Positions 1 to 6,257 of a stretch of DNA of 10,218 nt are shown here, piece after piece (position 1 is the first letter of the stretch; each line of letters begins with the position of its first letter). The stretch is from the NCBI GenBank assembly GCA_963721115.1, contig CAVRIA010000003.1:1-10218 (forward strand). Reading direction: 5' to 3'. This stretch comes from CAVRIA01 sp963721115. Its GTDB lineage: Bacteria > Desulfobacterota > Binatia > HRBIN30 > CADEER01. The notes under the pieces were generated by a model. The model saw nothing but the letters and a program-made list of their open reading frames with translations, searched no databases and was not told where the DNA came from. The translations under genes were made by a program, and so were the position numbers.

Positions 1-246
1 GTCCGTGCGGGTCTGACGCCCCCGCTCCCCTCGAGGGCGAAACCTACGGTTGTCGCCCTCGAGCTCCCACTTCCCTTGAACGCTGCGCGGGCAAATAGGG
101 TGTAGTGGTCGCCCCGCGGCCAGGCGGCGCAGTCCCAGTGAGCCACCCGATCGACCACCACCATTGCTGCGCGGCTTGCCCGAACCGCGTCCACGCGCGC
201 GTTCGAAGAGATCGTTGTGCTCGGAACGAGGCAAGCGGTCGAAACA
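1..246. repeat. Long direct repeat, copy 1 (may continue left of the window)
   Basis: Bases 1-246 match 881-1126 at a constant offset of 880 with no gaps. By eye there are 11 mismatches (positions 4, 12, 97, 126, 155, 177, 196, 212, 215, 231, 232), about 95% identity; similarity collapses after about 246. A long hairpin sits at 30-63: arm CTCGAGGGCGA (30-40), then AACC, loop TAC, GGTT, one bulged G, and closing arm TCGCCCTCGAG (53-63). The substitutions show no codon pattern and no convincing protein is encoded in either direction, so I treat this as a noncoding repeat. The window starts inside or at the edge of this copy, so its true left border is unknown. Confidence 0.85.
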
Positions 247-297
247 TGCCGATCGATCATCTCACGCACGCAATCGAAGCACTTCATCGCGAAGCGA

Positions 298-530
298 AAG
301 GAAGAAATCAAAACTCCAAGGCCTCGACCTTTCGAAGAGGCGCCAAAGAGCAGGTTGTTACGTTGTTGAGTTGTTGGTTGTTGGGTTCGGAAGGAATCAA
401 AACCCGGGGCCTCGACCTTTCGAGAAAAGGCAGGGTGTTGCGCTGCTGAGCTGTTAGGCTGTTGGGCACGGAAAGAGATCAAACACTACAAGGCCTCGAC
501 CTTTCGAAGAGGCGGGAGAGCGAGATCGGC
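298..530. repeat. Degenerate ~80-90-bp tandem repeat, about 2.5 units
   Basis: Three successive units begin near 298, 390 and 471. Each has an A-rich start resembling AAGGAATCAAAAC, then a core GGCCTCGACCTTTCGA (cores at about 320, 408 and 492), then a GTTGTT-rich tail in the first two units (about 354-384 and 434-464). The outer cores can fold as GCCTC ... GAGGC hairpins (321-341 and 493-513); the middle one has lost part of the right arm. The third unit lacks the GTTGTT tail. A relative of the tail plus core lies at 6036-6121, so this is a dispersed family. The units are too few and too degenerate for a CRISPR array. Confidence 0.75.
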
Positions 531-880
531 AAGAGGAGGCGCGGTGGTGAGGCTGTGTACGAGGCGGAGGGAGTCGTCTCCCGTCAGTGGCGCGTAGATT
601 CAGGCAGTGAGGCGGGTCCCGTTACGCGCGCCGACCGCCAGGTCCGGTGCTGAACGGGGAAGCGGATTCGCCTCGGCGCGGAGCCACCGGAGAGAGGGGT
701 TCGGGGAGAGAACCGCGGCGTCTGAGCGGTTCCCTCCCCGGCGGGGCGCAGGGGCGGAAGCCCCGCACGAAACAGACCGGTTCCTTGTGATCGAAGGGGG
801 AAGCGGAGGGGCCTCTTGTTTCCGATGGAGAATCCACAATCGCAACAGACCCCCCGCCGCCCCGCAGGTGGCCCCCACTT
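531..880. other. Noncoding spacer with GC-rich hairpins
   Basis: No coding region is supported here; the open frames on both strands are low-complexity products of high GC. The notable content is a run of inverted repeats at 698-766. GGTTC (698-702) can pair with GAACC (710-714). Alternatively GAACCGC (710-716) pairs with GCGGTTC (726-732), and these two stems exclude each other. Downstream, CCCC-GGC-GGGG lies at 736-746, and GGGGC-GGAA-GCCCC at 751-764 has a GNRA-type loop. No promoter or poly-T tract marks it as a terminator or RNA gene, so its role is unknown. Confidence 0.4.
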
Positions 881-1126
881 GTCGGTGCGGGGCTGACGCC
901 CCCGCTCCCCTCGAGGGCGAAACCTACGGTTGTCGCCCTCGAGCTCCCACTTCCCTTGAACGCTGCGCGGGCAAATCGGGTGTAGTGGTCGCCCCGCGGC
1001 CAGGCAGCGCAGTCCCAGTGAGCCACCCGATCGAGCACCACCATTGCTGCGCGGCTCGCCCGAACCGCGTCCACGGGCGCGTTCGAAGAGAGCGGTGTGC
1101 TCGGAACGAGAGAAGCGGTCGAAACA
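881..1126. repeat. Long direct repeat, copy 2
   Basis: This is the second copy of the repeat at 1-246, about 95% identical and gap-free. The hairpin of copy 1 recurs unchanged at 910-943. The block 893-976, which includes the hairpin, has no mismatch to copy 1 over 84 bases, while most differences lie in the right half. The copy ends about 55 bp from the stop codon of the minus-strand lipoprotein gene (1182), so it lies directly downstream of that gene. Functions such as transcription end or mRNA stabilisation are possible but unproven. Confidence 0.85.
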
Positions 1127-1181
1127 CCTCGATCGAGCCCACCCGCCAACCAAGCGATTCGTTTCCTCGCGGCGTCGAAGG

Positions 1182-2090
1182 TCAGTCGAAAATGACCCAC
1201 GTCGGACCGTCGAACAGATCGTTCGTAACCTTGTTGCAGTCGAGCAGGTCCTTGCCGCTCACGTCACAGACGGTGATCGAGCCCTCGGCGCGGTTGGGGA
1301 TGTACGCCACGTCGTTGCGAATCGTGATCCCGTACGGATAGTTGAAGATCGTCGCGTCCCCCTGAACGCTGCAGCTCGAGAGGCTCCCGTCACCCCCCAC
1401 ATCGCACGAAATCACGTTGTTGCCGTTAGCGTCCGTCAGAAAGGCCACGCCGTTGTAGATCGTCATGGCGAGCAAGGCGCGAACGGGTGGGTTGTAGACA
1501 GGCGCGCAATCGGCCAAATCCGAGTTGCACGCGAGAACGACACTGCCCGCGGCATCCTGGGTGACGATGTATCCAAAGCCTTGATCGAACACGACGTCCG
1601 TCGGAGAGGTGGGAACGGATTTGCTTCCGACGGGGTCGAGATTTGCGGTGCTGTAGCTGGCTATCGCTTTGGTCGAATAGTCGGCGACGAACAGGATCTG
1701 GTTGGCGAGGGTGAGCCCCACGGGGAAGCCGCCATCGTCGATTGCCAGCCCGCACGAAACGAGCTGATTCCCGCTTCTGGTGCATTTCTCGATTCCGTCT
1801 TCTACCGAGATCAGAACGGAATGGCCGCTCATCACCATGTCGATCGGTTGGCTGAGCGTCGACGTCGATGCGAGCTCACAGCTGGTGAAGTCGACGCTAC
1901 CGTCCATGAGCTGGCACACGTCGATCTGTCCGGAATTTTTGTTGATGACGAAAGCGACGTCCGCCCGATTCGAGTTGCCGCCACCGCAGCCGCAGAGGAT
2001 CGTCAGCACCAGGGTCGAGAACAGCCGGCGCCGGACAGTCGGGCCCGTCACTTCGCTCCGGGGCGCCATTCGTCGGTTCTTGGCAGTCAT
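1182..2090 (-). CDS. Secreted lipoprotein, cysteine-paired six-bladed beta-propeller
   Basis: The product is a 302-residue predicted exported lipoprotein. The start at 2088-2090 is chosen over an upstream ATG at 2204 because AAGGAG lies 11 nt before it and because it puts RRR and a hydrophobic stretch (LFSTLVLTIL) at the N-terminus. A lipobox-like LCGC follows; the likely lipidated residue is Cys35, with Cys33 as the alternative. The rest is six repeats of about 40-46 residues, each ending in a strand such as YGITI or PIDMVM, as in YncE/NHL-like propellers. Five blades carry a cysteine pair (59/71, 103/113, 188/195, 229/240, 275/285), and the third blade has neither. The pairs probably form disulfides in the periplasm or at the cell surface. 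Ligand and function are unknown. Propellers with a 'C...G.L..C' pair per blade occur in other bacterial secreted proteins. Confidence 0.85.
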   Translation of the reverse strand: MTAKNRRMAPRSEVTGPTVRRRLFSTLVLTILCGCGGGNSNRADVAFVINKNSGQIDVCQLMDGSVDFTSCELASTSTLSQPIDMVMSGHSVLISVEDGIEKCTRSGNQLVSCGLAIDDGGFPVGLTLANQILFVADYSTKAIASYSTANLDPVGSKSVPTSPTDVVFDQGFGYIVTQDAAGSVVLACNSDLADCAPVYNPPVRALLAMTIYNGVAFLTDANGNNVISCDVGGDGSLSSCSVQGDATIFNYPYGITIRNDVAYIPNRAEGSITVCDVSGKDLLDCNKVTNDLFDGPTWVIFD

Positions 2091-2101
2091 GTGTGTAGTC
2101 A

Positions 2102-2107
2102 CTCCTT
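2102..2107 (-). promoter_or_regulatory. Ribosome binding site of the lipoprotein gene
   Basis: On the minus strand AAGGAG lies 11 nt before the ATG at 2088-2090. It decides the start: the frame is open further upstream, but the upstream extension (residues MSTDGIEV onward) has no signal peptide at its beginning. Confidence 0.7.
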
Positions 2108-2187
2108 CAACGTCGATGGGCTGGAGTCGCGGCGAATGCGCGCCGAGCGTAGCACGCAGAGACGAGCGAGTGGTAGAGACAACCTCG

Positions 2188-2664
2188 ATGCCGTCTGTGC
2201 TCACTCACGCGTTGACGATCCGAGAAGCGTTGCCGGGAGACGCTGAGAAGTTGACCTGCATCGCCCACGCGGCCAAGCGCCACTGGAGCTATCCCGAGGC
2301 ATGGATCGCCCTGTGGAAGGCGGACCTGACGGTGACGCCCAACTTCGTCCGCGATCATGCGGTCCATTGCGCCGTCCGCCGTGGCGAGATCGTCGGCTTC
2401 TATGCCCTCTCCAACGACGGCTCCGAGTTCGAGGTCGACCACATGTGGGTCGATCCACGCCACATCGGTACGGGAATCGGAAGCGCACTATTCCGACATG
2501 CCACGGACACCGCGCGGGCGAAGGGCGGCGACCTCCTTCGCATCGTGTCGGATCCGAACGCGGAGGGATTCTACCGCAAAATGGGCGCCCGCCCGGCGGG
2601 GCGCCTCCCCTCCACCCCCGAGGGCAGAACGCTGCCGTTGCTGTTCCTCCACCTGGGCAGCTAG
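2188..2664 (+). CDS. GNAT family N-acetyltransferase
   Basis: The protein has 158 residues, the normal size of a single-domain GNAT enzyme, which transfers acetyl from acetyl-CoA to an amine. The acetyl-CoA binding motif A is visible at about 88-105 (VDPRHIGTGIGSALFRHA, with the R-x-x-G-x-G-I-G pyrophosphate loop). Motif B follows at about 119-134 (ending AEGFYRKMGA), with Tyr129 in the place of the usual catalytic tyrosine. The C-terminal strands are LPLLFLHL. The substrate cannot be read from sequence. The ATG at 2188 starts the protein just before the first strand (LTIREA); its Shine-Dalgarno is weak, so GTG 2197 or TTG 2212 are alternatives. The gene is divergent from the lipoprotein gene (97-bp spacer) and convergent with the SnoaL-GNAT gene (68-bp spacer without a clear terminator). 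Confidence 0.88.
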   Translation: MPSVLTHALTIREALPGDAEKLTCIAHAAKRHWSYPEAWIALWKADLTVTPNFVRDHAVHCAVRRGEIVGFYALSNDGSEFEVDHMWVDPRHIGTGIGSALFRHATDTARAKGGDLLRIVSDPNAEGFYRKMGARPAGRLPSTPEGRTLPLLFLHLGS

Positions 2665-2732
2665 ATCCGCATCAAGTACACGTACACGTACCGTGGGACC
2701 CCCCGAAGGCGAAGCGGAGCGAGCAATCGCAA

Positions 2733-3911
2733 TCACACGGGACCGACCAGCACCCGGTACTCGGTCAGGGTGAGGAAGCCCATGCGCTCGTAGATCGGGC
2801 GGCCCATCACCGAGGCCTGCAGGTTCGCGAAGGCGGCGCCGCGCCGGAAGCCCTCGCGGATGGCCGCCCAGGTGACGGCCTCGGCGTAGCCGCGCCGCCG
2901 CGCGCTCTCGATCGTTCCCACCCACCCGATGCCGGCCACGCCGTGGGTGACGTAGACCGCGGCGGCGGCGACCGGCCGGCCATCGCCGTAGCCGACGAAG
3001 CCCTGGATATGGGGAGCGCAGACGCTCTCGAGCGAGAAGAAAGCGTCCTCGGCATAGGCGGGCGGCGCCCCGTAGGTCGAGTACGCCTCGGCCGAAACCT
3101 GCAGGAAGTCGCGCCGCTCCTGATCGGTCGCAGCGGGGCGGATCTCCAGGCCGGGCGGCTCGACGCGGGTGCCCGGGTCGCCCAGCAGGGCCATGCCCGG
3201 CATGGTCGTGAACACCGTGAAGCCGCGCCGCAGCAGCTCCTGCTCCAGGTCCGCGTCCGCGTGGGCTCTCGTCCATACGGAGAAGCGCCGACCGCGGCCG
3301 ACGTAGGCGGCGCGGATCGCGGCGAGGAGCGCGTCGGCGTCGACCGCTTCACGGATCGCGACCATGTTGTGGAACGGCGTGCCGGTGGGGCTCCACGCCA
3401 TCCACGCCTGCGGCGTCTCCGTCAGCTCGCCGCCGCGGCCGAGCCGCACGATCTCGCGGAACATCTCCCACATGTTGAGGTCCATCGCGCGCAGCAACGC
3501 ACCGCGGTCCTCCGGAACCGAAAAGGCGCGGGCGGTGAGCGCCGTGTCGAAGTACTCGGTCAGCTCCGCCACCTGCGTCCCCGCGAACCGAAAGACGAAG
3601 CAGTACTGGTTGTCGTAGGGTGCGCCGGAGCGCAGCGTCGCCTTGCCCCGTGCCTGCGCCACCACACAGTCGTCGCCGGCGATGATTCGATCGACCCGCA
3701 TCTCGAGAGGCGTGCCCAGCATCGCCCCCAGCGGCGCCGCGACATTTCGAACGAAGGCGTCCCGCCCGCGCCAAATGCCGGAGAACCTGGTCGACCCGAT
3801 CGTCGTGTACACCACGTCCGGCGCCAGAAGCTCCAGCAACGTGGCCGGGTTTCCGGCGCTCAGGTCCGAGAAGGCTTTGCGAACGCGTTCGGCATGGCTC
3901 TCCGCGGGCAT
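2733..3911 (-). CDS. SnoaL-like (NTF2 fold) / GNAT acetyltransferase fusion protein
   Basis: The 392-residue product appears to have two parts. Residues 1-130 look like a SnoaL/ketosteroid-isomerase-type NTF2 domain: an N-terminal helix (VRKAFSDLSAGNPATLLELLAPDVVY), then W47-R-G-R, and strands ending in FRFAGTQVAELTEYFDTAL. Residues 140-392 resemble a long GNAT protein: a helical, degenerate N-terminal half (WTRAHADADLEQELLRRGF at about 213-231), then motif A around GIGWVGTIESARRRGYAEAV (327-346) and motif B with IYERMGF (373-379). Both domains are pocket or acyl-CoA folds, so an enzyme acting on a small molecule is plausible, but the substrate is unknown. The ATG at 3909-3911 lies 22 nt after the peroxiredoxin stop, so the two are probably co-transcribed. 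The frame is open throughout, so this reads as a true fusion rather than two adjacent genes. Confidence 0.8.
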   Translation of the reverse strand: MPAESHAERVRKAFSDLSAGNPATLLELLAPDVVYTTIGSTRFSGIWRGRDAFVRNVAAPLGAMLGTPLEMRVDRIIAGDDCVVAQARGKATLRSGAPYDNQYCFVFRFAGTQVAELTEYFDTALTARAFSVPEDRGALLRAMDLNMWEMFREIVRLGRGGELTETPQAWMAWSPTGTPFHNMVAIREAVDADALLAAIRAAYVGRGRRFSVWTRAHADADLEQELLRRGFTVFTTMPGMALLGDPGTRVEPPGLEIRPAATDQERRDFLQVSAEAYSTYGAPPAYAEDAFFSLESVCAPHIQGFVGYGDGRPVAAAAVYVTHGVAGIGWVGTIESARRRGYAEAVTWAAIREGFRRGAAFANLQASVMGRPIYERMGFLTLTEYRVLVGPV

Positions 3912-3933
3912 CGATCTCGCCCCTCGGCCGGCC

Positions 3934-4392
3934 TCAGCTGGCGAGCCCCGCGACCGCGGCTCGGATGTCGTCCGCCGTCTGGTGAAAGATCGGCAGGCTC
4001 GTCTGCCGCCACTTCACCACGCCGTCCTTGCCGATCAGAACCAGGGCCCGCTTCGCCATGCCGATGAAGTTGAGGGCGCCGTACTGTTTGCAGACGGCCT
4101 TGTCGCTGTCCGAGACGACCGGAAACGGCAGCTTGTGCTTCTTGGCGAAATTGTCGTGCGACTCCTTCGACTGCGGGTTGATCGCGATCACCTGCACGCC
4201 GAGATCGCCGAAGACGGCGAGGTTGTCGCGGTAGTTGCAGAGTTGCTTCGTGCACACGGGCGTGTCGTCGCCGGGATAGAACACCAGCAGCACCGCTCCC
4301 TTCGCCAGCAGCTTGGACAGCTTGATCTCGCCCTTCGTCGACGGAAGCGTGAAATCGGGAGCGGGATCGCCAACATCCGGAGCCTTCGCCAT
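3934..4392 (-). CDS. bcp: Peroxiredoxin, Bcp/PrxQ type
   Basis: The 152-residue thioredoxin-fold peroxidase reduces hydrogen peroxide and organic hydroperoxides, taking electrons from thioredoxin or similar. The N-terminus has the family pattern VGDPAPDFTLPS. The active site FYPGDDTPVC places the peroxidatic cysteine at 47, with Thr44 before it. Cys52 is five residues on, giving the C-x4-C spacing of two-cysteine Bcp proteins in which the resolving cysteine is in the same helix. Arg115 (GMAKRALVLI) is the likely conserved active-site arginine. Length matches the family. It is a cytoplasmic protein with no signal peptide. The start is fixed by AGGAGG six nt before the ATG; longer in-frame starts upstream add unrelated sequence. 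It leads a likely operon with the SnoaL-GNAT gene. The symbol bcp is by family resemblance. Confidence 0.93.
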   Translation of the reverse strand: MAKAPDVGDPAPDFTLPSTKGEIKLSKLLAKGAVLLVFYPGDDTPVCTKQLCNYRDNLAVFGDLGVQVIAINPQSKESHDNFAKKHKLPFPVVSDSDKAVCKQYGALNFIGMAKRALVLIGKDGVVKWRQTSLPIFHQTADDIRAAVAGLAS

Positions 4393-4398
4393 ATCGTG

Positions 4399-4404
4399 CC
4401 TCCT
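4399..4404 (-). promoter_or_regulatory. Ribosome binding site of the peroxiredoxin gene
   Basis: A perfect AGGAGG on the minus strand lies six nt before the ATG at 4390-4392. It rules out the upstream in-frame ATG near 4539. Confidence 0.85.
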
Positions 4405-4514
4405 TCCGCCCGAGAGCGGGGTTGTCGTCGCCTTCGCTCCATACCTCCGCGCCGGAGATGAAGCCAGCGGCGGCCGGGGAGGGAACACGCTCGCACATCC
4501 GCACATCCTCGTCA

Positions 4515-4526
4515 CCGGTGCACCGG
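4515..4526. promoter_or_regulatory. 12-bp perfect palindrome in a divergent spacer
   Basis: CCGGTGCACCGG is an exact palindrome within the 248-bp spacer (4393-4640) between the divergent peroxiredoxin and membrane-protein genes. A related half-pattern, GGTCACCGGT, occurs at 4556-4565. The position suits an operator, but short GC palindromes are common in such DNA. Nothing else clear is seen in the spacer apart from the promoter at 4603-4631. Confidence 0.3.
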
Positions 4527-4602
4527 CGCACTCGCTCACTGGCTCACCCGGCCCCGGTCACCGGTCAGGCCCCTGTCCAGCACTCCCGCACGCGAACATC
4601 CC

Positions 4603-4631
4603 TTCCCGCGGCTTGGCGCGCGGTCTAGTAT
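4603..4631 (+). promoter_or_regulatory. Candidate sigma-70-type promoter for the membrane protein gene
   Basis: TTCCCG (4603-4608) and TAGTAT (4626-4631) are separated by 17 bp. TAGTAT is the only AT-rich hexamer near the start. The predicted transcription start would fall within a few bases of the ATG at 4641, so the mRNA would be leaderless or start translation at the ATG at 4665. The -35 element is weak. Confidence 0.4.
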
Positions 4632-4640
4632 CCCGCGCCG

Positions 4641-6029
4641 ATGAGCCGATCCGGGGGTTCCTCGATGCGGCGCCGCACGCTGCTGCACTTCCTTCTGGCG
4701 CTCGCCGTCTACTCCGTCTGTCCGCCCTTCACTTCGTACGACGCGTTCTGGACGGTCCCCACCGCACTCAGCATCCTCGCGCAAGGGAACACCGACGTCG
4801 ACGAGTACATGGCCGCGATGCCGCCTCCGGCGGCCTACGCCGTGGAATGCGTGCCCGCGGAGAGGACGGCGATCAGCTTCGCGAGCGCGCGCGGCGTCTG
4901 CCCCGGCGGCCACTGGTACAATCTCTTTCCGCTCGCCGTCTCGGTCGTGGCGCTGCCGATGATTCTCCTCATGCAGGGTGCGACGCGCCTCTTCGCCGCG
5001 CTCGGCCTGTCCTTTTCCTGGCTCGCCGCTCACCTGCCACCCCCCGCCACGCACCCGATCGCGGCGTTTCTCTCGGGCGATCTGTACGGCGCCCGCCCGC
5101 TGGTGGAGCTGTGGAGCGCGGCTCCGATGGCGGCGCTCGCCGTCGCTCTCGAGTATCGGATCGCGTCGCGCTACCTCGCGCCGATGCCGGCGTCCCTGTT
5201 GACGCTGCTGTTCGCGTTCGGCACCCCGGTGTGGTCGATCGCGAGTCGCTCGCTGCTTCAGCACGCGCCGTCTCTCGTCCTGCTCACGGCGGCGCTCTAC
5301 CTGGTCCTGCGCGCGATGGAGCAGCCGCGCCTGATCCAGCTCGCCGCCCTTCCGCTGGCCCTCGCCTTCGCGGTGCGACCGGCAAACGTCGTCTCCGTCG
5401 CGTTGCTGACGCTCTACGTGGCGATTCACTACAGAGGCTATCTGTCGCGCTATCTGCTGTGGAGCGCGACGGTCGCGGTGCCGTTCCTCGGCTACAACCT
5501 CGCCGCGCGGCACGCACTCCTGCCGCAGTATTTTCTGAGCGGGCCGATGCTGCGCCCGGACGACATCTTCGCGGGCGCCCTCGTGCAGCTCATCAGTCCG
5601 TCGCGCGGGATCCTGATCTTCTGCCCGGTCTTCGCCCTGTCCGTGCTCGGCATTGCACTGGCCTGGCGGCGCCGGTGGCTGTTCCCTCTCACTCCGTACC
5701 TGGTGGCGATTCTCCTGCTGCACACCGCGCTCGTCTCGCTCTGGTGGCCGGGGCATTGTTACGGCTCCAGGTACTTCACCGACATGACTCCGCTGCTCGC
5801 GCTCTTCCTCATTCCGGTGATCCACGCGATGCAGGGCCTGCGCGGGCTCCGCAGGACCGCCGCCGTGAGCGCCTTCGCCGCCCTGGCCGTGTGGGGCGTG
5901 TTCGTCCATGCCAGAGGAGCGACCTCGGTCGCGGCGCACCGGTGGAGCGTCACTCCAGTCGACGTCGACCGGCAGCGCTCGCGCGTCTGGGACTGGCGCG
6001 ATCCCCAATTCCTGCGCGGCCTGCTGTGA
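4641..6029 (+). CDS. Polytopic membrane protein, GT-C glycosyltransferase-like
   Basis: The 462-residue protein has about 11-12 hydrophobic segments (roughly 13-30, 95-113, 160-178, 181-200, 207-225, 231-264, 269-287, 321-341, 348-368, 382-398, 405-424). A large first extracytoplasmic loop contains Asp34, Asp52, Asp54 and Glu55, and a later loop has GHWYNLFPLA (90-99). Near the C-terminus, SLWWPGHCYGSRYFTDMTP (366-384) resembles the W-x-G-x-x-x-G-x-R loop seen in bacterial GT-C type transferases. Such enzymes move a sugar from a polyprenyl-phosphate carrier to a substrate outside the cytoplasmic membrane. No specific family or substrate can be named. ATG 4641 is used because it follows the candidate promoter. 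ATG 4665, with GGGGG a few bases upstream and RRR before the first membrane segment, is a real alternative. Confidence 0.75.
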   Translation: MSRSGGSSMRRRTLLHFLLALAVYSVCPPFTSYDAFWTVPTALSILAQGNTDVDEYMAAMPPPAAYAVECVPAERTAISFASARGVCPGGHWYNLFPLAVSVVALPMILLMQGATRLFAALGLSFSWLAAHLPPPATHPIAAFLSGDLYGARPLVELWSAAPMAALAVALEYRIASRYLAPMPASLLTLLFAFGTPVWSIASRSLLQHAPSLVLLTAALYLVLRAMEQPRLIQLAALPLALAFAVRPANVVSVALLTLYVAIHYRGYLSRYLLWSATVAVPFLGYNLAARHALLPQYFLSGPMLRPDDIFAGALVQLISPSRGILIFCPVFALSVLGIALAWRRRWLFPLTPYLVAILLLHTALVSLWWPGHCYGSRYFTDMTPLLALFLIPVIHAMQGLRGLRRTAAVSAFAALAVWGVFVHARGATSVAAHRWSVTPVDVDRQRSRVWDWRDPQFLRGLL

Positions 6030-6035
6030 AAGGAC

Positions 6036-6121
6036 GGGTTGTTGGGTTGTTGAGTTGTTGGTGTCGCCCCCGGGCTGCGCCGGATCATTCGAGCTCGAAA
6101 ACTCGGGGACTTTCGCAAGAG
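6036..6121. repeat. Dispersed relative of the 298-530 tandem repeat
   Basis: Just after the membrane-protein stop, a GTTGTTGGGTTGTTGAGTTG tract (from about 6039) matches the tail at 354-384. The following sequence, with AAAACTCGGGGACTTTCG near 6098 and a final AAGAGGC, parallels the AAAACCCGGGG plus CTTTCGA core of the second unit at about 400-431. The order tail-then-core is the same. In the middle is a perfect 12-bp palindrome TTCGAGCTCGAA (6088-6099). The match is partial and was judged by eye. Confidence 0.55.
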
Positions 6122-6206
6122 GCTGGGGCTCAGGCTGAGGCTCAGGCTGAGGGTGGTGCGCACGCCGCGCGATCATTTGCATCGATCCTCAGCCCAAGCC
6201 TCAGCC
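6121..6206. repeat. Inverted pair of hexamer arrays between convergent genes, possible bidirectional terminator
   Basis: Five tandem hexamers of the form GGCT(G/C)(A/G) run from 6121 to 6150 and are faced by their complement at 6189-6206 (TCAGCC, CAAGCC, TCAGCC). The arms 6133-6152 and 6187-6206 pair at 18 of 20 positions around a 34-nt loop. The island lies between the converging membrane-protein and hrpB genes, so a hairpin ending transcription in both directions is plausible. There is no T tract, so it is not a standard intrinsic terminator. The flank TCGCCTTTGCC (6208-6218) recurs at 8899-8909 next to a second array. Confidence 0.6.
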
Positions 6207-6257
6207 GTCGCCTTTGCCTACGAACCCGAGCGCAGCCGGGTGAGTTTCAGGTCGGGT

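Noticed and set aside
298..530. Possible CRISPR array
   Set aside because: Only about three diverged units, variable length, no constant spacers and no cas gene in the window.
1..1126. Insertion sequence or composite transposon bounded by the long direct repeats
   Set aside because: No transposase, no terminal inverted repeats and no target-site duplication can be seen between the copies.
584..1341. Overlapping open frames on both strands across the left repeat region (for example 584-1153 minus, 607-1341 plus, 622-1200 minus)
   Set aside because: The products are low-complexity, rich in Arg, Gly, Pro and Ala, without domain motifs. They run across a noncoding direct repeat whose substitutions show no codon pattern.
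1044..2246. 400-codon plus-strand frame opposite the lipoprotein gene
   Set aside because: Antisense shadow of a gene with signal peptide, lipobox and repeated blades; its own product is compositionally biased and has no motif.
2301..4067. 588-codon plus-strand frame opposite the SnoaL-GNAT gene
   Set aside because: Shadow frame produced by high GC. The minus-strand frame carries clear GNAT motifs, and the plus-strand product is unstructured Arg/Gly/Pro-rich sequence.
4536..6182. 548-codon minus-strand frame opposite the membrane protein
   Set aside because: The highly charged Arg/Glu/Gln-rich product is the complement of hydrophobic codons; the plus strand encodes a coherent multi-span membrane protein.
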